Notes under the pieces: model-generated
Database searches by the model: none
Told to the model about the DNA's origin: nothing
What the model saw: the letters and a program-made list of their open reading frames with translations, nothing else
Shown: positions 1 to 6,532 of the stretch, one piece after another
How the letters are laid out: every line of letters begins with the position of its first letter
How positions within the stretch are numbered: position 1 is the stretch's first letter
From: Gammaproteobacteria bacterium
GTDB taxonomy: Bacteria; Pseudomonadota; Gammaproteobacteria; UBA6429; Thiohalophilaceae
DNA: 7,443 nt
NCBI GenBank assembly: GCA_011052165.1
Contig: DRJN01000243.1
Location: 1-7,443 of the forward strand
Reading direction: 5' to 3'
Made by a program: the position numbers and the translations under genes

Positions 1-290
1 GCATCAATAAATTTAGATCTATGATTTGAAATGTTTGTAACTTCGGTGCCTAATAATGTTCTTTCTATTCCGGCAATTTGTTGGGTGATGGCCGCGTACT
101 TATTACTATCAATTTCCACAATTGGGCAAAGTTTTGTTATAACCTGATCTTTAACCGTTGAGTATTTGCCAAGAGGGATAACAATTGTTGTACGAAGTTG
201 CTCTAATAGATCAGATTGGATATCGAGTAAGTAGGGAAAGATTTTTTTAGTTTTGGGATTTTTATTTTTATAAACGGTAAATTGGCTCAT
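1..290 (-). CDS. ccdB: CcdB-family toxin (DNA gyrase poison), 3' end cut by the window edge
   Basis: Translating the minus strand from the ATG at 290 gives 96 codons and runs off the left edge without a stop. The protein begins MSQFTVYKNKNPKTKKIFPY and contains LLDIQSDLLEQLRTTIVIPL, matching the CcdB pattern of F-plasmid CcdB (FKVY, DVQSDII, MVIPL). It continues through CPIVEID and LLGTEVTNISNHRSKFIDA, parallel to VIGEEVADLSHRENDIKNA. F-plasmid CcdB has 101 residues, so only a few are missing. These include the C-terminal Trp-Gly-Ile expected to contact gyrase, so activity cannot be judged here. The known role is to trap the GyrA-DNA cleavage complex. The start overlaps the ccdA stop by one base (TAATG), the usual antitoxin-first operon. 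The gene runs against the array direction. Confidence 0.93.
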   Translation of the reverse strand, partial: MSQFTVYKNKNPKTKKIFPYLLDIQSDLLEQLRTTIVIPLGKYSTVKDQVITKLCPIVEIDSNKYAAITQQIAGIERTLLGTEVTNISNHRSKFID

Positions 291-532
291 TAGAAACTCC
301 TAATTCCGTCACTAAAAACGCCTTCATTCTCAACAAAATCATTATATGCTTGAATAGCTTTTGTATTTTCTTGGATCCACTGTTCTTTCTGCCTAATTTT
401 TAGTTGCCTGGCAAGCTCATTTTCAAGCGTGGCTGAAAGATTAATATTCATTTCACGAGCCTTTGAAAGTAAGTCGCTGTTTATAGAGAGGTTTGTTGGC
501 TTTTTGGGAGCCTGAATATCGAAAGCTTTCAT
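290..532 (-). CDS. ccdA: CcdA-family antitoxin
   Basis: The 80-residue protein is the antitoxin of the adjacent CcdB. Residues about 13-43 (TNLSINSDLLSKAREMNI and what follows) form the N-terminal ribbon-helix-helix-like DNA-binding part. The charged tail EQWIQENTKAIQAYNDFVEN...GVFSDGIRSF corresponds to the CcdB-binding tail of F CcdA (ERWKAENQ...RFIEMNGSFADENRDW). I chose the ATG at 532 because an AGGA lies 9 bases upstream. The in-frame ATG at 538 is only 3 bases from that AGGA, and longer starts would run through the promoter and into attC. The antitoxin should bind CcdB, block gyrase poisoning and repress its own operon. Alone in its cassette with ccdB, it probably stabilises the array. 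Confidence 0.93.
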   Translation of the reverse strand: MKAFDIQAPKKPTNLSINSDLLSKAREMNINLSATLENELARQLKIRQKEQWIQENTKAIQAYNDFVENEGVFSDGIRSF

Positions 533-556
533 AATCATAATTCCTACAAAGGATTG

Positions 557-577
557 TGCGTATAGTGTATGCGTATA
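557..577. repeat. Direct repeat TGCGTATA x2 over the ccdAB promoter (candidate operator)
   Basis: TGCGTATA occurs at 557-564 and 570-577, 13 bases apart. The first copy abuts the -10 box and reaches the predicted start; the second begins right behind it in the spacer. CcdA-CcdB complexes autoregulate by binding the promoter region, so this pair is a reasonable operator candidate. No operator sequence for this protein subgroup is known to me. Confidence 0.35.
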
Positions 578-592
578 TTTAACAAAGGTCAA
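564..592 (-). promoter_or_regulatory. Candidate sigma70-type promoter of ccdAB
   Basis: Read on the minus strand: TTGACC (592-587, 5 of 6 to consensus), a 17-bp spacer, then TACACT (569-564, 4 of 6). Transcription would start near 557, giving a leader of about 25 bases before the ccdA ATG at 532. It lies inside the cassette, as expected for a toxin-antitoxin pair facing against the array. Confidence 0.6.
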
Positions 593-600
593 TAATGGGC

Positions 601-703
601 ATCTAACAAACGCATCCAAGGGACTTTCAAACCTGTCGCGGCTTTTGCAAAAAAACCGCAAAAGCCCCGCCAACTTTGAAAGCCCCTGATGCGGGCGTTA
701 GCT
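601..703 (+). other. Integron attC recombination site (complete)
   Basis: The left end ATCTAAC (601-607) fits the R'' consensus RYYYAAC. The right end GTTAGCT (697-703) fits GTTRRRY except at one base. The arms pair over most of their length: CTAAC..CGCATC..GGGACTTTCAAA on the left against TTTGAAAGCCCCTGATGCG..GTTAG on the right. The left arm has two extra bases, a C after CATC and an A before CTTTC. On the recombinogenic bottom strand these become an extrahelical G and T, the hallmark of attC recognition by the integrase. The centre folds again (GGCTTTTGC against GCAAAAGCC). At 103 bp it is within the normal attC range, and its GCGGGCGTTAGC end resembles Vibrio-type repeats. Confidence 0.85.
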
Positions 704-1236
704 ATTTTGATCTGGCTAAATCAACCTTTTTCCTGAACAGAACAAATGTTTCTGGCGTGATAAAAGGTGGTGTAATAGGTGGAATGAAGCAGCTAGGGAA
801 ATACAAAATTGATGCGAGATTTAATAAACAGGATTTAATTAATAGAATAAAAAAAATATATAGCGCAAAAAGTCGCATTACAGTATCAAACTATGATGGA
901 ATTCAGTTTATTAATAATCTTGATAAAAAGAAAAATGAGATATTTATCTATCTAGATTCGCCATATTTCAAGAAAGGAGCTGATCTATATATGAATTATT
1001 ATTTACAACAAGATCATCGAAGGCTTTCAAAAAATGTGAAGAATCTACATAAGAAATGGATGGTTTCATATGATAATCAAGAATTCATCTTTAACTTGTA
1101 CGCCGAGAAACAAAAAGTTATACACCAGTTGTCTCAATCTGCATCGAATAGAGTTGGCAATGAGATATTTATATTCTCAGAAAAAATACAATTTATTGAT
1201 TCTATGAATGCACTCAAGTCAGCAGAATTATGCTAG
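704..1236 (+). pseudogene. 5'-truncated D12-class adenine-specific DNA methyltransferase
   Basis: The open frame encodes about 177 residues resembling the C-terminal part of Dam-like D12-class N6-adenine methyltransferases, which are usually about 270-320 residues. Visible blocks are FFLNRTNVSGVIKGGVIGG, then KYKIDARFNKQDLINRI, then the motif IV region IFIYLDSPYFKKGADLYMNY with QQDHRRL, and near the end SNRVGNEIFIFS. The N-terminal SAM-binding motif (FxGxG type) is absent, and homology starts right after the attC core site. No ATG with a ribosome site precedes it; the first in-frame Met (784) lies inside the conserved block, and a TTG at 676 sits within the attC arm. Motif IV reads DSPY instead of DPPY. 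I infer a non-functional remnant captured as a cassette body. Orientation matches the array. Confidence 0.75.
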
Positions 1237-1264
1237 AACGTACCAAAAAACACATAACGAATAA

Positions 1265-1303
1265 GGTTAGATTGTGTGAGCGAAGTGAACCACAATCTGA
1301 ACC
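1265..1303. repeat. Stem-loop with GAGCGAAG loop in the methyltransferase cassette
   Basis: GGTT plus AGATTGTG (1265-1276) pairs with CACAATCT and AACC (1291-1303), leaving one bulged G and a 14-base loop. The loop contains GAGCGAAG, also present in the hairpins at 1398-1441 and 7247-7290, so all three may belong to one class of dispersed palindromes. There is no T tract, so a terminator is unlikely. Confidence 0.5.
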
Positions 1304-1304
1304 G

Positions 1305-1397
1305 TTTGAACGATTACATCCAGAGGACTTTCAAACTTGTCACGATTTTTGCTATCGCAAAAAGTCGCGCCAGTTTTGAAAGCCTCTGATGAAAAGC
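1305..1397 (+). other. Degenerate integron attC site, right core site lost
   Basis: The arms match those of the attC at 601-703: CATCCAGAGGACTTTCAAA on the left pairs with TTTGAAAGCCTCTGATG on the right. The same two left-arm bases (C and A) are unpaired, giving bottom-strand extrahelical G and T. The inner hairpin is also kept (TTTTTGC against GCAAAAA). At the left core position only AAC of RYYYAAC remains (TTTGAAC, 1305-1311). Where GTTRRRY should stand on the right the sequence is GCGATGG, the junction with the dispersed repeat starting at 1398. It therefore looks like the decayed last attC, probably unable to recombine at its right boundary. Confidence 0.65.
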
Positions 1398-1487
1398 GAT
1401 GGGTAGAGCGAAGCACGAAGTCCGGAGGGGAAACCCATCAGCGCGCGACCACTTAATACCCCGTCCGCTTGCGACGGGGTTGTTTAT

Positions 1488-1492
<5 letters not shown>
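1398..1492. repeat. 95-bp two-hairpin dispersed repeat, copy 1
   Basis: This aligns without gaps to 7247-7341 (79 of 95 positions identical by my count). The first half is a REP-like hairpin: GATGGGT (1398-1404) pairs with ACCCATC (1433-1439) around a GAGCGAAGC-containing loop. The second half is a short GC-rich hairpin (1458-1480) followed by GTTTATTCAGG. The repeat ends over the last bases of the minus-strand protease gene, whose TGA stop lies in its TTCAGG end. No transposase is nearby. Confidence 0.8.
1458..1489 (+). terminator. GC-rich hairpin between the cassette array and the protease gene
   Basis: ACCCCGTC (1458-1465) pairs with GACGGGGT (1473-1480) around a 7-base loop containing CTTG, followed on the plus strand by TTGTTTATT. 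It could stop plus-strand transcription leaving the array. It also lies just past the minus-strand protease stop, where the following bases (TATTAAG) make a poorer T tract. As part of a dispersed repeat, its terminator role is inferred. Confidence 0.5.
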
Positions 1493-2660
<1,168 letters not shown>

Positions 2661-2719
2661 TCTTGAGAAAAATATTAGATACTGGAGTTTACATCTTAAC
2701 CCAAGAGGATAACTTACGC

Positions 2720-3478
2720 ATGGTGCAACTGACGGAGCTGGTAAATTACACTGATTCCTTGCTGGCGGTGGAGCGTTTTCGCGATTACTGCCCGAATGGT
2801 TTGCAGGTCGAAGGACGGTCTGAAGTGCGCAGGCTGGTGTGTGGTGTGACGGCCTGCCAGGCCCTGGTCGATGCTGCGGTTGTGGCAAAAGCCGATGCCC
2901 TGCTGGTGCATCACGGGTATTTCTGGAAAGGGGAAGGGGCCGCGATTACGGGGATAAAAATGCGCCGCATCAGAGCCCTGCTTGATGCCGGGATAAGTCT
3001 GCTGGCCTGGCACCTGCCGCTTGATGCTCACCCGGAGCTGGGCAATAACGCCCAACTGGGACAACGGCTGGGGTTGATTACAAAAGGGCGGTTTCCTGGT
3101 CAGGATGAGGCGGCGGTCGGTCTCTGGGGACAGTTGACCGAGCCGCAGACAGCCGACACCTTTGCCGCTCAGATTGAAGTAGCACTGGGACGCCGACCCC
3201 TGCATTTTGTGCCGAATGAGCGGGTGATTAAAACCATTGCCTGGTGTAGCGGCGGCGCCCAGAACTATATTGAAGCGGCGGCGGATGCCGGGGTGGATGC
3301 CTATTTAACCGGCGAGGTTTCTGAACAGACTTTTCATCTGGCCCATGAACGGGGTATTCATTTCTTTGCGGCCGGCCATCATGCCACTGAACGCTACGGT
3401 ATACAGGCGCTGGCGGCGCATCTGAAACGGACGTTCGATCTTGAGTGCGAATTTGTTGATAGTTTAAACCCAGTATAA
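2720..3478 (+). CDS. ybgI: Nif3/YbgI-family dinuclear metal protein
   Basis: The 252-residue protein matches E. coli YbgI along its length (247 residues there). Conserved blocks are YCPNGLQVEG (23-32), VTACQALVDAA, LLVHHGYFWKGE (61-72), AWHLPLDAHPELGNNAQLG (96-114), AWCSGGAQ (174-181), TGEVSEQT (197-204) and AGHHATERYG (218-227). His64, His65, Asp102, His220 and Glu224 are the likely ligands of the two-metal site. The family is often labelled 'GTP cyclohydrolase 1 type 2 homolog', but its cellular reaction is not settled. I chose the ATG at 2720, with AGAGGA upstream, because homology begins just after it; a TTG at 2663 adds 19 unmatched residues. The gene is divergent from the protease, with 59 bp between start codons, an arrangement also found near algW in Pseudomonas. 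A functional link is not shown. Confidence 0.92.
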   Translation: MVQLTELVNYTDSLLAVERFRDYCPNGLQVEGRSEVRRLVCGVTACQALVDAAVVAKADALLVHHGYFWKGEGAAITGIKMRRIRALLDAGISLLAWHLPLDAHPELGNNAQLGQRLGLITKGRFPGQDEAAVGLWGQLTEPQTADTFAAQIEVALGRRPLHFVPNERVIKTIAWCSGGAQNYIEAAADAGVDAYLTGEVSEQTFHLAHERGIHFFAAGHHATERYGIQALAAHLKRTFDLECEFVDSLNPV

Positions 3479-3512
3479 CCTATTGAATTACTAGACTTTA
3501 TTCAGCTTCTCC

Positions 3513-3541
3513 TTGACCGCCGCGCCGGAATCATAGACAAT
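3513..3541 (+). promoter_or_regulatory. Candidate upstream promoter of petABC
   Basis: TTGACC (3513-3518, 5 of 6 to the sigma70 -35 box), 17-bp spacer, GACAAT (3536-3541, 4 of 6). It would give a leader of about 170 bases before petA. It is one of two candidates in the 242-bp gap, and choosing between them needs a transcript end. Confidence 0.4.
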
Positions 3542-3553
3542 ACTCGCGCTTGG

Positions 3554-3582
3554 TTTACAGGATATTAATAATATCCTTAAAT
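3554..3582 (+). promoter_or_regulatory. Candidate petABC promoter with an operator-like palindrome as spacer
   Basis: TTTACA (3554-3559, 5 of 6) and TTAAAT (3577-3582, 4 of 6) are separated by exactly 17 bases. Those bases (3560-3576) are the perfect 8-1-8 palindrome GGATATTAATAATATCC. A protein bound there would sit between the -35 and -10 boxes, a classic repressor position. I do not recognise the regulator: the half-site does not fit FNR, IscR or Fur consensus sequences as I know them. Alternatively the palindrome is just a weak hairpin after the upstream gene, but no T tract follows it. Confidence 0.4.
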
Positions 3583-3720
3583 ACTAAAATGAATTCAGGC
3601 AGTTAAGTATTTTTATCACGAGCGACCAGTCGTCTGAAGGCTGTTTAAGGTGGATGCTTCCGAGGATCTGCTACAGTGTGAGGTGGTTGTTTCCTCCCAA
3701 CTTTCTTTTGGAGATGTTGA

Positions 3721-4317
3721 ATGAGTACCGATGGCGTTGATACCAGCAAGCGCCGCTTCCTGATTGCCGCGACGTCGGTGGTCGGGGCTGTGGGTGTCGG
3801 GTTCGTTGCTGTGCCCTTTATCTCGTCTATGGAGCCTAGCGCACGCGCGAAGGCTGCGGGCGCACCTGTAGAAGCGGATTTCAGTAAACTCGAATTGGGT
3901 AGTATGATAACCGTCGCATGGCGGGGTAAACCGGTCTGGATCCTTCGCCGCACCAAGCGGAATCTGGCGGATCTGAAAACACTGGATAGCCAGCTGCGTG
4001 ATCCGAATTCGGAAGTGCATCATCAACCGCCTTATTGCAAAAACGAACACCGTTCGAGAAAGCCTGAGTATCTGGTTGTTATCGGTATCTGTACCCATTT
4101 GGGTTGTTCGCCCACATACCGTCCTGAAATTGCGCCACCTGATCTGGGTCCCAAATGGTTAGGGGGTTACTTTTGTCCCTGTCACGGTTCACGCTATGAT
4201 CTGGCGGGCCGGGTTTATAAAGATGTGCCTGCCCCCACCAATCTGGTGGTGCCGAAGTACATGTATCTTGCGGATACCCGTGTGACGATTGGCAAAGATG
4301 ATGAAGGAGCCGCATAA
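3721..4317 (+). CDS. petA: Rieske [2Fe-2S] subunit of the cytochrome bc1 complex
   Basis: The 198-residue protein carries electrons from ubiquinol, oxidised at the Qo site of cytochrome b, to cytochrome c1. An N-terminal twin-arginine motif (SKRRFL, residues 9-14) is followed by a hydrophobic segment (about 14-37) that serves as Tat signal and membrane anchor, as usual for bacterial Rieske proteins. The cluster motifs are CTHLGC (124-129) and CPCHGS (152-157): Cys124, His126, Cys152 and His155 are the ligands, and Cys129-Cys154 the expected disulfide. Ser157 and Tyr159 match residues that tune cluster potential in other Rieske proteins. GGAG lies 7 bases before the ATG. The stop overlaps the petB start as TAATG, so this is the first gene of a petABC operon. 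All key residues are present. Confidence 0.97.
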   Translation: MSTDGVDTSKRRFLIAATSVVGAVGVGFVAVPFISSMEPSARAKAAGAPVEADFSKLELGSMITVAWRGKPVWILRRTKRNLADLKTLDSQLRDPNSEVHHQPPYCKNEHRSRKPEYLVVIGICTHLGCSPTYRPEIAPPDLGPKWLGGYFCPCHGSRYDLAGRVYKDVPAPTNLVVPKYMYLADTRVTIGKDDEGAA

Positions 4318-5540
4318 TGAGTAATAAAATGACGGAATTCATGGGTTGGGTCGATGCGCGTTTCCCGGCGACCAAAATGTGGGAAGATCATCTTTCCAAA
4401 TATTACGCTCCCAAAAACTTTAACTTCTGGTACTACTTCGGTTCATTGGCCCTGGTGGTGCTGGTGATGCAGATTGTGACCGGTATTTTCCTGACCATGA
4501 ACTACAAGCCGGACGCAGGACTGGCCTTTGCCTCAGTGGAATACATCATGCGTGATGTGAACTGGGGCTGGCTGATTCGCTATATGCATTCAACCGGTGC
4601 TTCATTCTTCTTCATCGTTATCTATCTGCATATGTTCCGCGGTCTGATGTACGGTTCTTTCCGTAAGCCTCGTGAACTGCTGTGGCTTTTAGGTATGCTG
4701 ATCTATGTGGCGCTGATGGCCGAAGCGTTCATGGGCTATTTGCTACCCTGGGGGCAGATGTCCTACTGGGGCGCGCAGGTGATCATCTCCCTGTTCGGCG
4801 CTATTCCCGTGGTGGGCCATGATCTGGCACTGTGGATTCGCGGTGATTTTGTGATATCCGATGTTACCCTGAATCGCTTCTTTGCCTTCCATGTGATTGC
4901 CGTGCCTATGATTCTTTTAGGCCTGGTCGTGGCGCATGTCCTTGCTTTGCATGAGGTGGGTTCCAATAACCCCGATGGTATCGAAATCAAGAAGAACAAG
5001 GATGAAAACGGCATTCCCAAAGACGGAATTCCTTTCCACCCCTATTATACGGTGAAAGATATTGTCGGCGTGGTGGTCTTTCTGATGTTTTTCTCAGCGG
5101 TGATATTCTTTGCCCCCGAATTTGGCGGCTGGTTTATGGAGAAAAATAACTTCATTCCTGCGAATCCATTGAAGACGCCTCCCCATATTGAACCACTATG
5201 GTATTTCACACCGTTCTATGCCATCTTGCGCTCGGTGCCGGACAAATTCTTCGGCGTAATGGCGATGGGGGCTTCTATTGTTGTGATGTTCCTGCTGCCC
5301 TGGCTGGATCGAGGCAAGGTCAAGTCCATACGTTACCGTGGGGGTATTTATAAAACGGCATTGGCGCTTTTTATTGTCAGCTTTATCACTTTGGGTTGGC
5401 TGGGCACGCAGCCCGCAACGCCCCTACTGACGGATTTTGCTCGTTTGTTTAGCATCATGTACTTTGCATTCTTCATTCTGATGCCCTGGTACACGGCTAT
5501 TGATAAAACCAAACCGGTTCCAGAGAGGGTGACAGGCTGA
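4317..5540 (+). CDS. petB: Cytochrome b of the bc1 complex
   Basis: The 407-residue polytopic inner-membrane protein holds hemes bL and bH and the Qo and Qi quinone sites. Likely heme ligands are His91 (RYMHSTGAS) and His105 (YLHMFRG) on helix B, and His192 (FAFHVIA) and His207 (VVAHVLALHEVGSNNP) on helix D. The spacings are 14 and 15 residues; the longer helix-D spacing fits proteins I recall from Pseudomonas rather than mitochondria (14). Other family marks are AFMGYLLPWGQMSYWGAQVI (137-156) and PLWYFTPFYAILRSVP (293-308). The latter is the position of the PEWY motif, with Leu replacing Glu. Length is normal for a cytochrome b without a fused c1 domain. AAGGAG lies 7 bases before the start; the start overlaps petA (TAATG) and the stop overlaps petC (TGATG). 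Confidence 0.97.
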   Translation: MSNKMTEFMGWVDARFPATKMWEDHLSKYYAPKNFNFWYYFGSLALVVLVMQIVTGIFLTMNYKPDAGLAFASVEYIMRDVNWGWLIRYMHSTGASFFFIVIYLHMFRGLMYGSFRKPRELLWLLGMLIYVALMAEAFMGYLLPWGQMSYWGAQVIISLFGAIPVVGHDLALWIRGDFVISDVTLNRFFAFHVIAVPMILLGLVVAHVLALHEVGSNNPDGIEIKKNKDENGIPKDGIPFHPYYTVKDIVGVVVFLMFFSAVIFFAPEFGGWFMEKNNFIPANPLKTPPHIEPLWYFTPFYAILRSVPDKFFGVMAMGASIVVMFLLPWLDRGKVKSIRYRGGIYKTALALFIVSFITLGWLGTQPATPLLTDFARLFSIMYFAFFILMPWYTAIDKTKPVPERVTG

Positions 5541-6277
5541 TGAAAAAGATATTCGTAATATGTTTATTTGTCGTGTTGCCGTTGCTGGCAAATGCCGAAG
5601 GTGATGAACATCTTGACAAAGCCAATGTGGATTTAAGTAACCAGAAATCCCTGCAAAATGGCGCACGTACCTTTGTAAACTACTGTCTGAGCTGTCATTC
5701 TGCTCGTTACATGCGTTATAGTCGCATGGCGAAAGACATTGGTCTGAGTAAAAAGGAACTCAAGAAAGACTATATGTACGCGGGCAACAAAGTGGGTGAA
5801 ACCATGACCGTGGCGATGACAGGGGCCGAGAGCAAGGCTTATTTCGGCATCAAAATACCGGATTTGACCGTCATTGCACGTTCCCGTGGTCCGGATTGGC
5901 TGTATACTTACCTGCGTACTTTTTATACGGATAGCTCACGTCCCTGGGGCGTAAACAATGCTACCTTCAAAGACGTGGGTATGCCTGATGTACTGTGGAA
6001 ATTACAGGGGCTGCAAAAAGCCATCTTTAAGACCCACAAGGATGCTGAAGGTAATGCCATCAAAGTGATTACCGGTTATAAAACCGTCGTTCCGGGCACC
6101 ATGTCAAAAGCTGAATATGACAAGACGATACATGATTTGGTGAACTTTCTGGTATACATGGGCGAACCGGCAAAAATGGTACGCTATGCCCTGGGTGTGA
6201 AAGTGCTCATTTTCCTGGCGGTTTTCCTGGTCCTCGCCTATGCGCTTAAGAAGGAGTTCTGGAAAGACGTTCATTAG
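5540..6277 (+). CDS. petC: Cytochrome c1 of the bc1 complex
   Basis: The 245-residue membrane-anchored c-type cytochrome accepts electrons from the Rieske centre and passes them to a soluble cytochrome c. It starts with a Sec signal peptide (MKKIFVICLFVVLPLLANA, likely cleaved after residue 19). The single heme site is CLSCH (Cys49, Cys52, His53) within NYCLSCHSARYMRYSRM. Met148 in the VGMPDVLW block is my candidate for the sixth heme ligand. A C-terminal hydrophobic helix (about 214-236) with a lysine-rich end anchors the domain in the inner membrane with the heme in the periplasm. The ATG overlaps the petB stop (TGATG), with AGG 4 bases upstream, so translation is probably coupled. The length suits the compact c1 of gammaproteobacteria. 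No further operon gene follows; a 278-bp non-coding region comes next. Confidence 0.96.
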   Translation: MKKIFVICLFVVLPLLANAEGDEHLDKANVDLSNQKSLQNGARTFVNYCLSCHSARYMRYSRMAKDIGLSKKELKKDYMYAGNKVGETMTVAMTGAESKAYFGIKIPDLTVIARSRGPDWLYTYLRTFYTDSSRPWGVNNATFKDVGMPDVLWKLQGLQKAIFKTHKDAEGNAIKVITGYKTVVPGTMSKAEYDKTIHDLVNFLVYMGEPAKMVRYALGVKVLIFLAVFLVLAYALKKEFWKDVH

Positions 6278-6305
6278 CATTTTCGGATATCGTTTTCTGC
6301 GTGTG

Positions 6306-6330
6306 TATCAGAAAAAATTATTTTCTGATA
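6306..6330. repeat. AT-rich inverted repeat downstream of petC
   Basis: TATCAGAAAA (6306-6315) is perfectly complementary to TTTTCTGATA (6321-6330) around a 5-base loop. It begins 28 bases after the petC stop. Without a GC-rich stem or T run it is not a classical terminator; it could protect the petABC mRNA 3' end or be a protein-binding dyad. Confidence 0.55.
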
Positions 6331-6493
6331 TTACTTAGCTTTCCCTCATTCATTGAAAGGGGGGGGCTGAAAAGAGTCCGGTTTATCTCGATCAGGAAAT
6401 GGCGGGGTTGGCAAGGGGTAGGTTAGCAGGCTGGGTTCTTGCCCCCCTAACCCAACCATTTTCGTATTAGTTTTTCTTACATTTTCTGAGTAG

Positions 6494-6532
6494 CAGACAA
6501 AGGGGGAATTTTATCCCCCTTTGTCTGTTTTT
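6494..6532 (+). terminator. Strong intrinsic terminator just upstream of sspA
   Basis: CAGACAAAGGGGGA (6494-6507) is perfectly complementary to TCCCCCTTTGTCTG (6514-6527). The 14-bp stem has a 6-base loop and is followed by TTTTT (6528-6532). It is the best terminator in the window. It can end the petABC transcript, but lies only 23-26 bases before the sspA start with no evident promoter in between. Confidence 0.88.

Larger units (their letters stand above)
1..1397 (+). mobile_element. Distal end of an integron gene-cassette array (two cassettes visible)
   Basis: This AT-rich stretch contains two related imperfect palindromes with attC architecture, at 601-703 and 1305-1397. They delimit a ccdAB cassette (incomplete at the left edge) and a cassette carrying a truncated DNA methyltransferase. 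The attC sites read R'' to R' from left to right, so the array should be transcribed left to right and the integrase and attI should lie to the left, outside the window. Base composition differs clearly from the housekeeping genes after 1488. Toxin-antitoxin cassettes and broken genes of unrelated function are typical of chromosomal (sedentary) integrons. No integrase gene is visible, so the call rests on the attC sites. An isolated pair of attC sites without an integrase (a CALIN element) is the main alternative. Confidence 0.75.

Noticed and set aside
2661..2699. Minus-strand promoter TTAAGA - 16 bp - TAATAT for the protease
   Set aside because: The boxes are only 4 of 6 each, and transcription would start about 5 bases before the ATG, leaving no room for a ribosome site. 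Not strong enough to annotate.
2663..2719. TTG start at 2663 adding 19 residues to the Nif3-like protein
   Set aside because: The added residues have no counterpart in YbgI, no ribosome site precedes the TTG, and the ATG at 2720 has AGAGGA upstream.
2661..2888. Upstream extension of the minus-strand protease to an ATG at 2888 (466 residues)
   Set aside because: The extra N-terminus is low-complexity, lies opposite the conserved Nif3 coding sequence, and would put the membrane anchor internally. The ATG at 2660 starts right at the anchor.
3560..3576. Fur, FNR or IscR box at the petABC palindrome
   Set aside because: The 8-1-8 palindrome does not match GATAATGATAATCATTATC, TTGAT-N4-ATCAA or the IscR consensus types. 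It is kept only as an unidentified operator-like site.
6359..6366. Run of eight G as a phase-variation tract
   Set aside because: It lies in non-coding DNA without an adjacent promoter or frame that it would switch; only its possible pairing with C runs is reported.
6410..6457. A third attC-like site (GTTAGC and CTAACCCAACC) between petC and sspA
   Set aside because: The core-like words are in the wrong order and spacing, there is no long pair of arms with extrahelical bases, and the region sits inside a conserved housekeeping cluster.
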